Assembly: GCA_020160875.1 (NCBI GenBank)
Contig: JAIUPE010000003.1
Location: 1 to 64,000 of the forward strand
DNA from: Pseudomonadota bacterium
Lineage (GTDB): Bacteria > Pseudomonadota > Alphaproteobacteria > Rhodospirillales > Rhodospirillaceae
Direction of reading: 5' to 3'
DNA length: 64,000 nucleotides
In this document: positions 1 to 7,944 of the stretch, one piece after another
Position numbering within the stretch: position 1 is the stretch's first letter
How the letters are laid out: the number at the start of each line of letters is the position of its first letter
Translations under genes and position numbers: made by a program
Notes under the pieces: generated by a model
The model's database searches: none
What the model saw: only the letters and a program-made list of their open reading frames with translations
What the model was told of the DNA's origin: nothing

Positions 1-100
1 ACAAAGGCCAAAGGGCTGGGAAGGGGCAAAGGAAGGGCGCCAAGGGGAAAGGCCCTATCCTGAAAAGGCCAAAAGGCGCCCCCGAGCAGCCCGTCATCTG
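1..100 (+). repeat. Purine-rich AAGG/AAAGGC-repeated leader upstream of the relaxase
   Basis: Many short copies of AAGG, AAAGG and GGCC(A)AAAGG are packed into the first 80 bases, giving a strongly purine-biased top strand just before the relaxase start. It could be part of an oriT-proximal or untranslated leader region. No clean inverted repeat or nic-like motif is recognised, so the function is unknown. Confidence 0.3.
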
Positions 101-109
101 GGGTTCGCC

Positions 110-1963
110 ATGCTCTCGCTGTTCCAGCGCAAACGGGTGCCACCCACCGCCGGCACGCCGCCCACCTCCGCCATCGAAACTCCGAAAGGGTCGATGCGGC
201 CGGAGTCGGCCGCATCGCTGCTGGCCACGCCGCGTCGGCAGAAACTGCTGGAACACATCTGGCAGCGCACATCGCTCTCGCGCCGACAGTTCGCCACGCT
301 CTACCTCGGCCCACTGGAGCGCTACGCCGAGCTGGTCCAGCAGTTCCCGGCTTCCGAGAACCACCACCACGCCTATCCGGGCGGCATGCTGGACCACGGC
401 CTGGAGATCGTCGCCTATGCGCTGAAATTGCGGCAGTCATACCTGCTGCCTGCGGGCGTCACGCCGGAGGCACAGGCGGCCCAGGCCGAAGCCTGGACCG
501 CAGGCACGGCCTACGCATCCCTGCTGCACGACATCGGCAAGATCGCGGTCGATCTGCACGTCGAGCATGCCGACGGCAGCGTCTGGCATCCCTGGCACGG
601 CCCGCTGCGAAAGCCCTACCGCTTCCGTTACCGAAAGGAGCGCGAGTACCGCCTGCACAGCGCCGCCACCGGGCTGCTCTACGCGCGCCTTCTCGATCGG
701 GACATCTTCGACTGGCTCAGCGGCTATCCCGACCTCTGGGCCGCGCTGCTGTACGTGCTGGCCGGCCAGTACGAGCACGCCGGCACGCTCGGCGAGCTGG
801 TCGTGCAGGCCGATCAGGCATCGGTCGCCCAGGAGCTCGGCGGCGATCCCAGCAAGGCGCTGGCGGCGCCCAAGCATGCGCTGCAACGCAAATTGCTCGA
901 CGGCTTGCGCTACCTGCTCAAGGAAGAATTCAAGTTGAACCAGGCCGGCCCGGCGGACGGCTGGCTGACCCAAGACGCCCTGTGGCTGGTGAGCAAGACC
1001 GTCTCCGACAAGCTGCGCGCACATCTGCTGTCGCAGGGCATCGACGGCATCCCGGCGAGCAATACGGCGGTGTTCAACGTGCTGCAGGATCACGGCATCG
1101 TGCAACCGACGCCGGATGGCAAGGCGATCTGGAAGGCTGCGGTCACCAGCGAGGCCGGCTGGTCGCACGCCTTCACCTTCCTGAAACTCTCGCCGGCGAT
1201 GATCTGGGATGCCGCCGACCGGCCGGCGCCGTTCGCAGGCCGTGTGCAGGTCGAAGAGGAACAAGCGGAGCCGACGCCGCAGGCGCCGGCGGTGGCCGAT
1301 GGGCCGCGCGCGGAAGGCATCGAAGCTGCATCCGCGAGCACGGCGCCGGTCGCATCCGCAGCCATGGACACCGGCGTGGCCGCGCTGCTCGACCTGCTGG
1401 GCGACACCGCTCCACCCACGGCACCGGAGATCCCGAGTTCCCCTGTTGCCGAGCCCGAGCCGGCCCCTTCGACCGTGCCCCCGCCGCAGATGGGCCTCGC
1501 GCCTTCCCAGGATCGCGCGGAGCCCTCCGGGGCGCACTTCATGGCCTGGCTGCGTCAGAGCATCCAGACGCGCAAGCTCATCATCAACGACGCCAAGGCC
1601 CTGGTGCATACCGTCGCCGGTACGACCTACCTCGTCAGCCCCGGCGTGTTCCAGCGCTACGCGCAGGAGTACCTTCAAGTCGCCGCGCTGGCCAAGCAGG
1701 AGAAGCTGGAGGGGTGGCAGTGGGTACAGAAGCGCTTCGAGAAGCTGGGACAGCACCGCAAGCAGCCGAGCGGGCTGAACATCTGGACCTGCGAAGTCAC
1801 GGGGCCGCGCAAGTCGCGCCGGCTGCACGGCTACCTGCTCGTCAGCCCGGATGCGCTGTTCCAGGAGACGCCGCCAGACAACCCATACCTGCGGCTCCTC
1901 AACGAGGCCGCAAAGCGCGAAGATTCAGCCCTTGGGGGCAAGGACAACGACGATCAGGGGTAG
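110..1963 (+). CDS. traI: MobH-family relaxase TraI of an ICE
   Basis: This 617-residue protein is a MobH-type conjugative relaxase, which nicks the element at oriT and starts strand transfer. The N-terminal TraI_2-like region carries HD-type metal-binding signatures: a His-rich stretch ending in MLDHGLE at about residues 84-98 and LLHDIGK at about 138-144. A low-complexity Ala/Pro-rich linker (about 390-460) leads to a C-terminal domain of the kind found at the end of these relaxases (about 475-580). Length fits the family. The ATG at 110 is the first in-frame start visible. It is the last transfer gene before the element's regulatory and integrase end. Confidence 0.88.
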   Translation: MLSLFQRKRVPPTAGTPPTSAIETPKGSMRPESAASLLATPRRQKLLEHIWQRTSLSRRQFATLYLGPLERYAELVQQFPASENHHHAYPGGMLDHGLEIVAYALKLRQSYLLPAGVTPEAQAAQAEAWTAGTAYASLLHDIGKIAVDLHVEHADGSVWHPWHGPLRKPYRFRYRKEREYRLHSAATGLLYARLLDRDIFDWLSGYPDLWAALLYVLAGQYEHAGTLGELVVQADQASVAQELGGDPSKALAAPKHALQRKLLDGLRYLLKEEFKLNQAGPADGWLTQDALWLVSKTVSDKLRAHLLSQGIDGIPASNTAVFNVLQDHGIVQPTPDGKAIWKAAVTSEAGWSHAFTFLKLSPAMIWDAADRPAPFAGRVQVEEEQAEPTPQAPAVADGPRAEGIEAASASTAPVASAAMDTGVAALLDLLGDTAPPTAPEIPSSPVAEPEPAPSTVPPPQMGLAPSQDRAEPSGAHFMAWLRQSIQTRKLIINDAKALVHTVAGTTYLVSPGVFQRYAQEYLQVAALAKQEKLEGWQWVQKRFEKLGQHRKQPSGLNIWTCEVTGPRKSRRLHGYLLVSPDALFQETPPDNPYLRLLNEAAKREDSALGGKDNDDQG

Positions 1964-1989
1964 GCGTGCGGCCGCTGCGCAGGCCGGCT

Positions 1990-2289
1990 TCAATCCGCGG
2001 ATGGGGCCGACTCTGCCAGCTTGGCTTCGGTCAGAGTCATCAAGTGGGCGGAACTGCATTTCAGCGCACGGGCGATCTTGAGGATGAGGGGGAGCGTGGG
2101 GACATGCTCGCCGCGCTCGATCTTGCCCATGTGAGACCGCTCGATGCCGGCCATGTGAGCCAGCGTTTCCTGAGCGATACCCTGGTTGGTTCTCTCTTCC
2201 CGCACGGCAGCCCCAAACGCGATGGCTGGTTCCGCTTCGTAGGTAGTGGTGCCGGTGGGGCGGCCCCTTTGGATCGAACGCTTTGGCAT
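1990..2289 (-). CDS. XRE-family transcriptional regulator
   Basis: A protein of about 99 residues with a Cro/C1-type helix-turn-helix at about residues 30-85, with the typical order REERTNQGIAQETLAHMAG followed by ERGEHVPTLPLILKIARAL. It lacks a sensor or oligomerisation domain beyond the HTH. A TTG lies two codons upstream at 2295; I chose the ATG at 2289. It converges on traI and diverges from the LysR-like gene. The roughly 100-base gap between the two divergent genes contains a small palindrome that could be its operator. Its likely role is control of the ICE, by analogy with other elements. Confidence 0.8.
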   Translation of the reverse strand: MPKRSIQRGRPTGTTTYEAEPAIAFGAAVREERTNQGIAQETLAHMAGIERSHMGKIERGEHVPTLPLILKIARALKCSSAHLMTLTEAKLAESAPSAD

Positions 2290-2326
2290 TGCCAAGAGCG
2301 TCGAACACGGTCACGATTTAAACCAC

Positions 2327-2338
2327 GTTAAACTTAAC
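2327..2338. promoter_or_regulatory. Small palindrome between the divergent XRE and LysR-like genes
   Basis: GTTAA-AC-TTAAC is a perfect inverted repeat in the AT-rich gap between divergent starts, where a Cro-type repressor would be expected to bind. It is preceded by a related AT-rich stretch (GATTTAAACC). Assignment as an operator is inference. Confidence 0.35.
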
Positions 2339-2395
2339 TCATTCAACGGCTTCGAGATCAGTTGCCACGAGTTCACCGCCTGGGGGGAGCTGGAC

Positions 2396-3022
2396 GTGGA
2401 ATCGAGTGACATCACCGCCGAAATTCGCATGGCCGTCCTCGGCGAATGGGTGCCTCCCCAGCTCGCCGACGTGCTCGCCCTGCAGCGTGCCGAAGAGCCG
2501 GAGACTCATGCCGTCCTGGCCGGATGGACAGATCCCGTTCGAGGCGCGGAGCTGCCGGGCGACGGCTTCGACTTCGCCTTGTCTGCGGTTGCCCGGCAGT
2601 GGCCTGGCTGGGTATGCGAGCCGCTGTGGCATGACACGCTGGCGGTCGCCGTGGCCAAGCGCTCCCACCTGCTGGCCTACCGTGAAGTGCCGTGCGAGGA
2701 AGTGCTCAAGCAGCCCTTGATCTGCTCGCAGTCCACGGCCGATGAACCATGGCGCATGACCGTGCAGCGCGTGTTCGAGAACGCGCTGCAGGAGCGGGAG
2801 CAAACGGTGGAGACATTCGATGTGGCGATGACGCTGGTTGCCGCCGGGTACGGGATCGCCATTGCGCCTGCCGCGAGACTGGCGAGCTACCTACGCCGAG
2901 GCATCGCCGTGCGGCCGCTGGCCGGCGCACCAACGATCGTGATGGCTTACCTGCTGCGCCGCAACGCTTCCTTGTCGGACACCCAGGCAAGATTCGCCCG
3001 CCGCGCGCGCTTGGTGTCCTGA
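2396..3022 (+). CDS. LysR-type substrate-binding domain protein lacking the HTH
   Basis: The product resembles the effector-binding domain of LysR-type regulators, for example LWHDTLAVAVAKRSHLL and the VAAGYGIAIAPAARLA stretch. No N-terminal winged HTH is present, so it cannot bind DNA in the usual LysR manner. I chose the GTG at 2396 because a strong Shine-Dalgarno (GGGGGGAG at 2382-2389) sits six bases upstream. An in-frame start further upstream would add about 50 residues without family character. HTH-less LysR-like proteins occur near integrases in related ICEs. It may sense a ligand or modify a full-length LysR partner, but its function is unknown. Confidence 0.7.
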   Translation: MESSDITAEIRMAVLGEWVPPQLADVLALQRAEEPETHAVLAGWTDPVRGAELPGDGFDFALSAVARQWPGWVCEPLWHDTLAVAVAKRSHLLAYREVPCEEVLKQPLICSQSTADEPWRMTVQRVFENALQEREQTVETFDVAMTLVAAGYGIAIAPAARLASYLRRGIAVRPLAGAPTIVMAYLLRRNASLSDTQARFARRARLVS

Positions 3023-3069
3023 CAGATACGCCGGGATCGCGGTTTCGCCACGATCCCGCATTCCTGCTG

Positions 3070-4923
3070 CTAGGCAACCACGACTCGCGGCAGGGTCCAT
3101 TCGCTTTCCTTCACGGCTGTGCTCACGGCCATGACGAGCTTGTCGAGATTGCTGGCCGTCACGCCCTCCAGTGCCGAACGCCCCCGCAGCATCGAGCGCG
3201 GCTGCAGCAGTGCATGGTAGATCTGCCAAGGGTCCGCACCCCTGGTCAGCTTCAGGACGGACTGGATCAGCTCGTGCTTGAGTGGGTCGAGGTGCCAGTC
3301 CGGCACGCGCTGGCCGCGGTTGCCTACGTTCAACGCCAGCAAGTTGCCCGCCTTGATCTCGTAGCTGATCCACCTGCGGGATTTGCCTGCCATCTTGGCA
3401 AACGCAGCGACGGGAAGGTTGTGCGGCGCCTCGAAGACATCGAACAGTTCCATCCTCTCGCGCTGAATGTCCGAAGGCACCAGCGGCGCGGCCGATCGAG
3501 GGGGCGGAACCGCCGGCAGCCGATGTGCGGCGGCAGAAACCAACGGCATGGCGTCACCCGGCTTCGTCACCAGCAGGATTGGCGAAGCGGCAACCGGCGT
3601 GGAGGGCGCGCTTGCGGTTTGCTCACTCGGGAACGCGGGCACGCCTTCCAGATGCACGGTGAGCGGCATGCTGGCTGCCTCGACCTGGTTCTGCTCGAAG
3701 AGGTCGAGCCGATCGGCCCAGTCCTGCATCATGCGGCGACGCTGCTCCACGTACTCGGCATGGTTGTAGGTCGCGCTGACCTTGTTGGGATCGACATGCG
3801 AGAGCTGTGCATCCACCCAGACCTTCGGGTAGCCGATCTCGTTGAGCGCAGTGGACATCGTGCCGCGGATGCCGTGTCCGGTCAGGCGTTCCTGATAGCC
3901 CATGCGCTTGAGCGCACCATTGAGCGTGTTCTCGCTGATGCGCTTCTTCAAGTCGCTGTCGTGCCGGAACAGGTGGCGCTGGGCCGGCTTGAACTCATCC
4001 AGCAGGTGCCGGACGATCTCCATGGCCTGAATCGACAGCGGAACGATGTAGGGCGGGATGTCCTTTGGCTGCTGCCGCTTCTTGCGCATATCCAATTGGA
4101 GTTGCTTCACGACGTCGGGCGGGATGATCCACAGCCCACGGTCCAGATCGAATTGATCCGGCGTCGCCTGTCGCAGCTCTCCGGTTCGCACGCCGGTCAG
4201 CAGCAATAGCCGCAGCCCGAGCTGGGTCTGCCGCCTGCCGCGATAGCTGCGTAGCCGCTGCAACAGCTTCGGCAGTTCGGCCATGCGCAGGAACGGGTTG
4301 TGGTTGACGGGTGGCAGCGGCAGCGCCACCACATCGAGATCGGAGGCGGGGTTCTGTTCCAGGCCCGGCACGATCACCAGCGCGTAGCGGAACAGTTGGT
4401 TGAACCACGTCCTGACTTTCTCGGCGACGGAGAGCGCCTTGCGCTTCTCGATCTTGGCGATCACCTCCAAGAGGTCGGGACGCTTGATCTCATAGACCGA
4501 CCGCTTGCCCAAGGCGGGCAGCACATCCTTGTCGAAGATGCGCGGAAGTATCGAGAGGGTCGTCTGCCGGCCTTCCTTGAGGCTGAGCCCGCGATGCTTG
4601 AGCCACTTGCGATACACCGCCTCGAAGGTGTTTTCGTCGGCGAGCCGGACAGCGGTGCGCTTCTGCTTGCGGTGAACGCGAGGATTGGTGCCTTTGGCCA
4701 GCAGGGCGCGCGCTTCGTCGCGCAGGCTGCGGGCCTCGCGAAGCGTCACCTCCGGGTAGGTGCCGAGCGACATCCGCTTCTGCTTGCCCGCCCAGTAGTA
4801 GCGGAAGTGCCAAGTCCTGCCCCCTGCAGCCGTGACGGCCAGGGAGAGGCCATCCAAGTCAGGGAGGGTGTATGCCTTGCCAGTTGCCTTGGCCTGTCGA
4901 ACGACCAGGTCTGAGAGTGCCAT
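3070..4923 (-). CDS. int: P4-type tyrosine integrase with a C-terminal extension
   Basis: Site-specific recombinase that integrates and excises the element. An N-terminal DUF4102-type arm-binding region (MALSDLVVRQAKATGKAY) is followed by a SAM-like core-binding domain and the catalytic domain. The catalytic residues appear in order: Arg in TGVRTGEL (about 245), His and Arg in LTGHGIRG (about 350-353), His in LSH (about 373) and Tyr in SATYNHAEY (about 385). About 200 further residues form a Pro/Ala-rich linker and a second domain of unknown role. The start at 4923 is supported by AGGAG at 4931-4935. A longer start at 4941 would add six residues. It lies just downstream of tRNA-Gly in the same direction. 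Confidence 0.92.
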   Translation of the reverse strand: MALSDLVVRQAKATGKAYTLPDLDGLSLAVTAAGGRTWHFRYYWAGKQKRMSLGTYPEVTLREARSLRDEARALLAKGTNPRVHRKQKRTAVRLADENTFEAVYRKWLKHRGLSLKEGRQTTLSILPRIFDKDVLPALGKRSVYEIKRPDLLEVIAKIEKRKALSVAEKVRTWFNQLFRYALVIVPGLEQNPASDLDVVALPLPPVNHNPFLRMAELPKLLQRLRSYRGRRQTQLGLRLLLLTGVRTGELRQATPDQFDLDRGLWIIPPDVVKQLQLDMRKKRQQPKDIPPYIVPLSIQAMEIVRHLLDEFKPAQRHLFRHDSDLKKRISENTLNGALKRMGYQERLTGHGIRGTMSTALNEIGYPKVWVDAQLSHVDPNKVSATYNHAEYVEQRRRMMQDWADRLDLFEQNQVEAASMPLTVHLEGVPAFPSEQTASAPSTPVAASPILLVTKPGDAMPLVSAAAHRLPAVPPPRSAAPLVPSDIQRERMELFDVFEAPHNLPVAAFAKMAGKSRRWISYEIKAGNLLALNVGNRGQRVPDWHLDPLKHELIQSVLKLTRGADPWQIYHALLQPRSMLRGRSALEGVTASNLDKLVMAVSTAVKESEWTLPRVVVA

Positions 4924-5017
4924 GCTCTTGCTCCTGAACATGAGTCAGGAACCAGATGCTGGTCACGTCGACCTCGCCCCTCCATCAACAATCCGGAATC
5001 AGCCGCGCCCACAAAAA

Positions 5018-5152
5018 TGGACTTGTTTGTGGACTTAAAAGTCCCGGCTGTAGGCGGATCGCAGTGGACTACGGCAGACCGTCAAAGAGAGGAAAAGTCT
5101 TTGTGCGGCAACGACTTGCAGACTCTCTTGGACTTCTGCGGAAGTCCGCAGA
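5018..5152. repeat. TGGACT boxes and overlapping hairpins at the ICE end
   Basis: Four direct copies of TGGACT start at 5018, 5030, 5065 and 5129. Two also form perfect inverted repeats: GGACTT-aa-AAGTCC at 5031-5044 and GGACTTC-tgcg-GAAGTCC at 5130-5147. A second perfect hairpin, TCTGCGG-aagt-CCGCAGA at 5135-5152, overlaps the latter and cannot form at the same time. The region lies between the integrase start and the attachment site. It may contain integrase arm or excisionase sites (inference). No gene is seen in 4942-5161. Confidence 0.5.
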
Positions 5153-5161
5153 TTGATACAG

Positions 5162-5179
5162 TGGAGCGGGTGAAGGGAA
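5162..5179 (-). other. Probable attachment core (3' end of tRNA-Gly)
   Basis: The final 18 bases of the tRNA gene, read on the minus strand, end in CCCGCTCCA and form the junction between element and chromosome. ICEclc-type elements recombine at an 18-bp segment at the 3' end of tRNA-Gly. The exact crossover limits cannot be set without the other end of the element. Confidence 0.6.
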
Positions 5180-5235
5180 TCGAACCCTCGCCTAAAGCTT
5201 GGGAAGCTTTCGTTCTACCATTGAACTACACCCGC
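5162..5235 (-). tRNA. tRNA-Gly (anticodon CCC)
   Basis: The minus strand folds as a complete cloverleaf. The acceptor arms are GCGGGTG and CACCCGC, with discriminator U as usual for tRNA-Gly. The D-arm is GTTC/GAAC. The anticodon stem AAAGC/GCTTT encloses the loop TTCCCAA, giving anticodon CCC. The T-loop is TTCGATT, and the CCA end is encoded. It is the integration target of the element to its left and remains intact. Confidence 0.95.
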
Positions 5236-5337
5236 ACGCCCGCATCGTCCCCCATGAGAGCCTTGCGAGAATTTTAGGCTTTGGCGAGCCGTTCATAGCA
5301 TATAACACCCACAGCGCAAAATAAGCGCCGGGGGTGC

Positions 5338-5901
5338 GTGCGCCCGATGACGAACGGCGCGCGCATGATCGACATACCCCCCTTGAATCTTGCGGAGCGC
5401 ACGGTGACGGATCCTTGGACCTTGGTCTGTGTGGCCTACCTCGCCGCGGTGCTGGTCGCCCTTTCCGCGATCGACCTGAAGACGGGCTACCTGCCCGATC
5501 CGCTGCAGATCGCGTTGGCCGCCGGTGGCCTCGCCGTGGTGCTGATCGGATCGCCGCTCGCCCTGTCTTGGCCCATGGCCCTTGCGGGAGCGGCGCTGAA
5601 CGGCGGGCTATTCTGGGGCCTGCGCTGGCTGGTGAGCCGGTGGAAGGGACGCGAGGCCATGGGCCTGGGCGACATCAAGTTGGTGGCGGCCGGCGGCCTC
5701 TGGGTGGGGCCGCTCGCGCTGCCGTACATCATGGCCGCGGGGGGCGTTCTGACCCTCCTGGGCGCTGGTGTCGCGGGTCTGGTCACCGGTAAGGCGGTCT
5801 GGCGCGGGGAAATGCCCCTGGGCCCCGGCCTTGCAGCGGGCGTTCTGGCCTGTTTTATCGCAGGACTGCTGGGTTTTCCGGGTCTTACCGGGCCGGCCTA
5901 G
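5338..5901 (+). CDS. A24-family prepilin peptidase, short form
   Basis: An integral membrane aspartic protease that cleaves type IV pilin-like leader peptides, needed to mature the pseudopilins encoded at 44625-48065. The two catalytic Asp motifs are visible: AIDLKTGYLPD (Asp46) and GLGDIKL (Asp112), with hydrophobic helices between them. At 187 residues it holds only the peptidase half. The N-terminal cytoplasmic methyltransferase domain of GspO/PilD is absent, as in TadV/CpaA-like enzymes. In-frame ATGs at 5347 and 5365 are alternative starts. It stands alone, about 21 kb from gspE and 38 kb from gspF. Confidence 0.85.
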   Translation: MRPMTNGARMIDIPPLNLAERTVTDPWTLVCVAYLAAVLVALSAIDLKTGYLPDPLQIALAAGGLAVVLIGSPLALSWPMALAGAALNGGLFWGLRWLVSRWKGREAMGLGDIKLVAAGGLWVGPLALPYIMAAGGVLTLLGAGVAGLVTGKAVWRGEMPLGPGLAAGVLACFIAGLLGFPGLTGPA

Positions 5902-6068
5902 TGGCCGGGCATGGCTCGGGAAAGCTTCTGACATTTCCTTAATGTGCCCTGGAGCACCGTAGCCCCTAGAGACACCGGACGACGGCTATCTTATTAACTT
6001 TCTTGCGTTATTGACTTACAGGCTAGGATTCTAAGAGTCCGGCCAGAGGACGAATTTCGGAAGCTGCC

Positions 6069-7151
6069 ATGCCTGAGTCTCCCATATTTTCGCCGGCGCC
6101 CGCCGAAATCTCGCAGTCGTGGAGGAAGGCGCTGCTTCCGGCGGACGCGACGGTCCATGACGCGGCGGCCAATCTGAACGAGTCCGGCCTGCAGATCGCC
6201 CTGGTGGTGTCACCCCAAGGCATGTTCGTGGGCACGATCACGGACGGCGATATCCGCCGCGGCCTCTTGCGGGGCCTCGAGCTCAAGAGCCCGATCGACG
6301 CCATCATCCAGCGCGAGGCGATGGTTTCCCCCATCGACATGCCCAAGGAAGCGGTCTTGAAACTGATGCAGAGCAACCGCATCAGCGCACTGCCGATCGT
6401 CGACGAGCGCCATCAGCTCGTCGGACTGCACCTCCTGAACGAACTGATGGCGCCGAGCCACCGCGACAACGTCATGATCATCATGGCGGGCGGCATGGGC
6501 ACGCGCCTGCGCCCCTACACAGAGAACTGCCCGAAACCCCTCTTGCCGGTGAACGGCAAACCCATGCTCGAACACATCATCGAGCGGGCCAAGGCGGAAG
6601 GGTTCCAGCGCTTCGTGATTTCGGTGCACTACCTCGGCCATATGATCGAGGAGTATTTCGGCGACGGCTCCAAACTCAATATTCAGATCGAATACCTGCG
6701 CGAGAATGAGCCCTTGGGCACCGCGGGCGCCCTTGGCCTGTTACGACCGCGCCCGAACGCGCCATTCGTCGTCACCAACGGCGACGTTCTGACCGACGTG
6801 CATTACAGCGAAGTCCTAAAGTTCCATGCGCGCTCGGAAGCGACAGCGACGATGGCCGTCAGATTGCATGAGTGGCAGCATCCATTCGGCGTCGTAACCA
6901 CGCGCGGCGTGGATATCGTGGGCTTCGAGGAAAAGCCGATCTCGCGCAGTCACGTCAACGCGGGGATCTACGCGCTCAATCCGGACGCACTGGACTTCCT
7001 GAACCCGGACGAACACTGCGACATGCCGACGCTGTTCGGGCGGCTGCGCGATGCATCGCTGCGCACGATCGTCTATCCGATCCACGAAGCCTGGGTCGAT
7101 ATCGGCCGTCCCGACGATTACGAGAAACCGCACCGCCGGCCGGGCACCTAG
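6069..7151 (+). CDS. ptmE: CBS-domain nucleotidyltransferase (PtmE-like, legionaminic acid pathway)
   Basis: Two CBS motifs (about residues 15-130) precede a sugar-phosphate nucleotidyltransferase domain with the signature MAGGMGTRLRPYT and KPLLPVNGKPML (about 140-165). This CBS plus NTP-transferase architecture is that of Campylobacter PtmE, a glucosamine-1-phosphate guanylyltransferase that opens the GDP-linked legionaminic acid route. The ATG at 6069 follows GGAAG. It is first in a tightly packed plus-strand operon running to 15072. The CBS part may bind an adenine nucleotide for control. Nucleotide specificity (GDP against UDP) is inferred from context. Confidence 0.82.
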   Translation: MPESPIFSPAPAEISQSWRKALLPADATVHDAAANLNESGLQIALVVSPQGMFVGTITDGDIRRGLLRGLELKSPIDAIIQREAMVSPIDMPKEAVLKLMQSNRISALPIVDERHQLVGLHLLNELMAPSHRDNVMIIMAGGMGTRLRPYTENCPKPLLPVNGKPMLEHIIERAKAEGFQRFVISVHYLGHMIEEYFGDGSKLNIQIEYLRENEPLGTAGALGLLRPRPNAPFVVTNGDVLTDVHYSEVLKFHARSEATATMAVRLHEWQHPFGVVTTRGVDIVGFEEKPISRSHVNAGIYALNPDALDFLNPDEHCDMPTLFGRLRDASLRTIVYPIHEAWVDIGRPDDYEKPHRRPGT

Positions 7152-7165
7152 GCGACGATAGGAAT

Positions 7166-7939
7166 ATGCCCAAAAAGCGTCTCATCTTTGTCCTTCTGCA
7201 TCTGAACGGACAGTTCTGCATCAGCCGTAATTTCCGGCTGCAGAAGGTCGGCAATGCCGACTGGCTTAAGCGAAATTATAACTTCTCGAAAGTGTCGCGG
7301 TTCATCGACGAGCTCGTGATCCTGAATGTCGAGAGCGACAACATCGACCAGAAGCGGTTCCTGGCCACCGCGTCCAGCATCGCTTCGGAAGTCTTCGTGC
7401 CGGTGGCGCTGGGCGGAGCGATCCGCGACTTCCGCGACGCCGAAACCTATTTCCATAATGGGGCCGATAAAGTCGTGGTGAACACGCTTCTATGGCAAAA
7501 CCCCGCCGTCGTGCGGGAGATCGCGAACGTCTACGGCGAACAGGCGCTCATGGCGTCGGTGGACTACCGGGGCCTGGAAGGACCGCGCACGCCGTTCCTG
7601 CGGGGCGGCGAAGGGCCGGCCACGGGCGCGGCCTTGGGGTCCTGGGTCAGCCACGTCGCGTCGCTGGGCGTCGGCGAAATCCTCATCAATTCTGTCGACC
7701 GCGACGGCACGGGCATGGGCCTAGATCTCGGCGTCTTCGACGTCGTACCGCCGGACGTCAACCTGCCCTTCGTGCTGATGGGCGGTGTCGGGCGGACGGA
7801 CCATTTCCAACCGGGCCTGGAACTGCCGCGCGTATCGGGCGTCGCGACCTCCAATCTTTTCGCCTTCATCGGCAAAGGGCTTTCGGCCTCGCGCGCGGCC
7901 CTGCTAGAAGCAAACATTAACATGGCGTCTTGGGCCTAA
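7166..7939 (+). CDS. HisF-like amidination-module subunit (WbpG partner)
   Basis: A (beta/alpha)8-barrel protein of 257 residues related to the imidazole-glycerol-phosphate synthase cyclase HisF. The catalytic Asp of HisF (Asp11 in the enzyme) appears replaced by Asn14 in the VLLHLNGQF stretch. The second Asp (Asp133 in LMASVDYRG) remains. Loss of the first Asp fits a protein that no longer makes histidine but channels ammonia to a WbpG-type sugar amidotransferase, as HisF2 does in Pseudomonas O-antigen synthesis. A HisH-like gene and a WbpG-like gene lie in the same operon. The ATG at 7166 is 14 bases after the preceding stop. Confidence 0.82.
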   Translation: MPKKRLIFVLLHLNGQFCISRNFRLQKVGNADWLKRNYNFSKVSRFIDELVILNVESDNIDQKRFLATASSIASEVFVPVALGGAIRDFRDAETYFHNGADKVVVNTLLWQNPAVVREIANVYGEQALMASVDYRGLEGPRTPFLRGGEGPATGAALGSWVSHVASLGVGEILINSVDRDGTGMGLDLGVFDVVPPDVNLPFVLMGGVGRTDHFQPGLELPRVSGVATSNLFAFIGKGLSASRAALLEANINMASWA

Positions 7940-7944
7940 CCGGC

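Larger units (their letters stand above)
1..5179. mobile_element. End of an integrative and conjugative element (ICEclc/PAGI-2 type) inserted at tRNA-Gly
   Basis: A MobH relaxase, an XRE regulator, a LysR-like ligand-binding protein and a P4-type integrase lie side by side. The integrase gene lies immediately downstream of the 3' end of a tRNA-Gly gene and reads away from it. ICEclc-family elements are known to insert at the 3' end of tRNA-Gly genes with the integrase gene next to the tRNA. Genes to the right of the tRNA are chromosomal in character. The element continues beyond base 1, so its other end and its cargo cannot be seen. Confidence 0.85.

Noticed and set aside
437..1828. Long open frame of 463 codons opposite traI
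   Set aside because: It is the codon-bias shadow of the relaxase; no family features and no ribosome-binding site.
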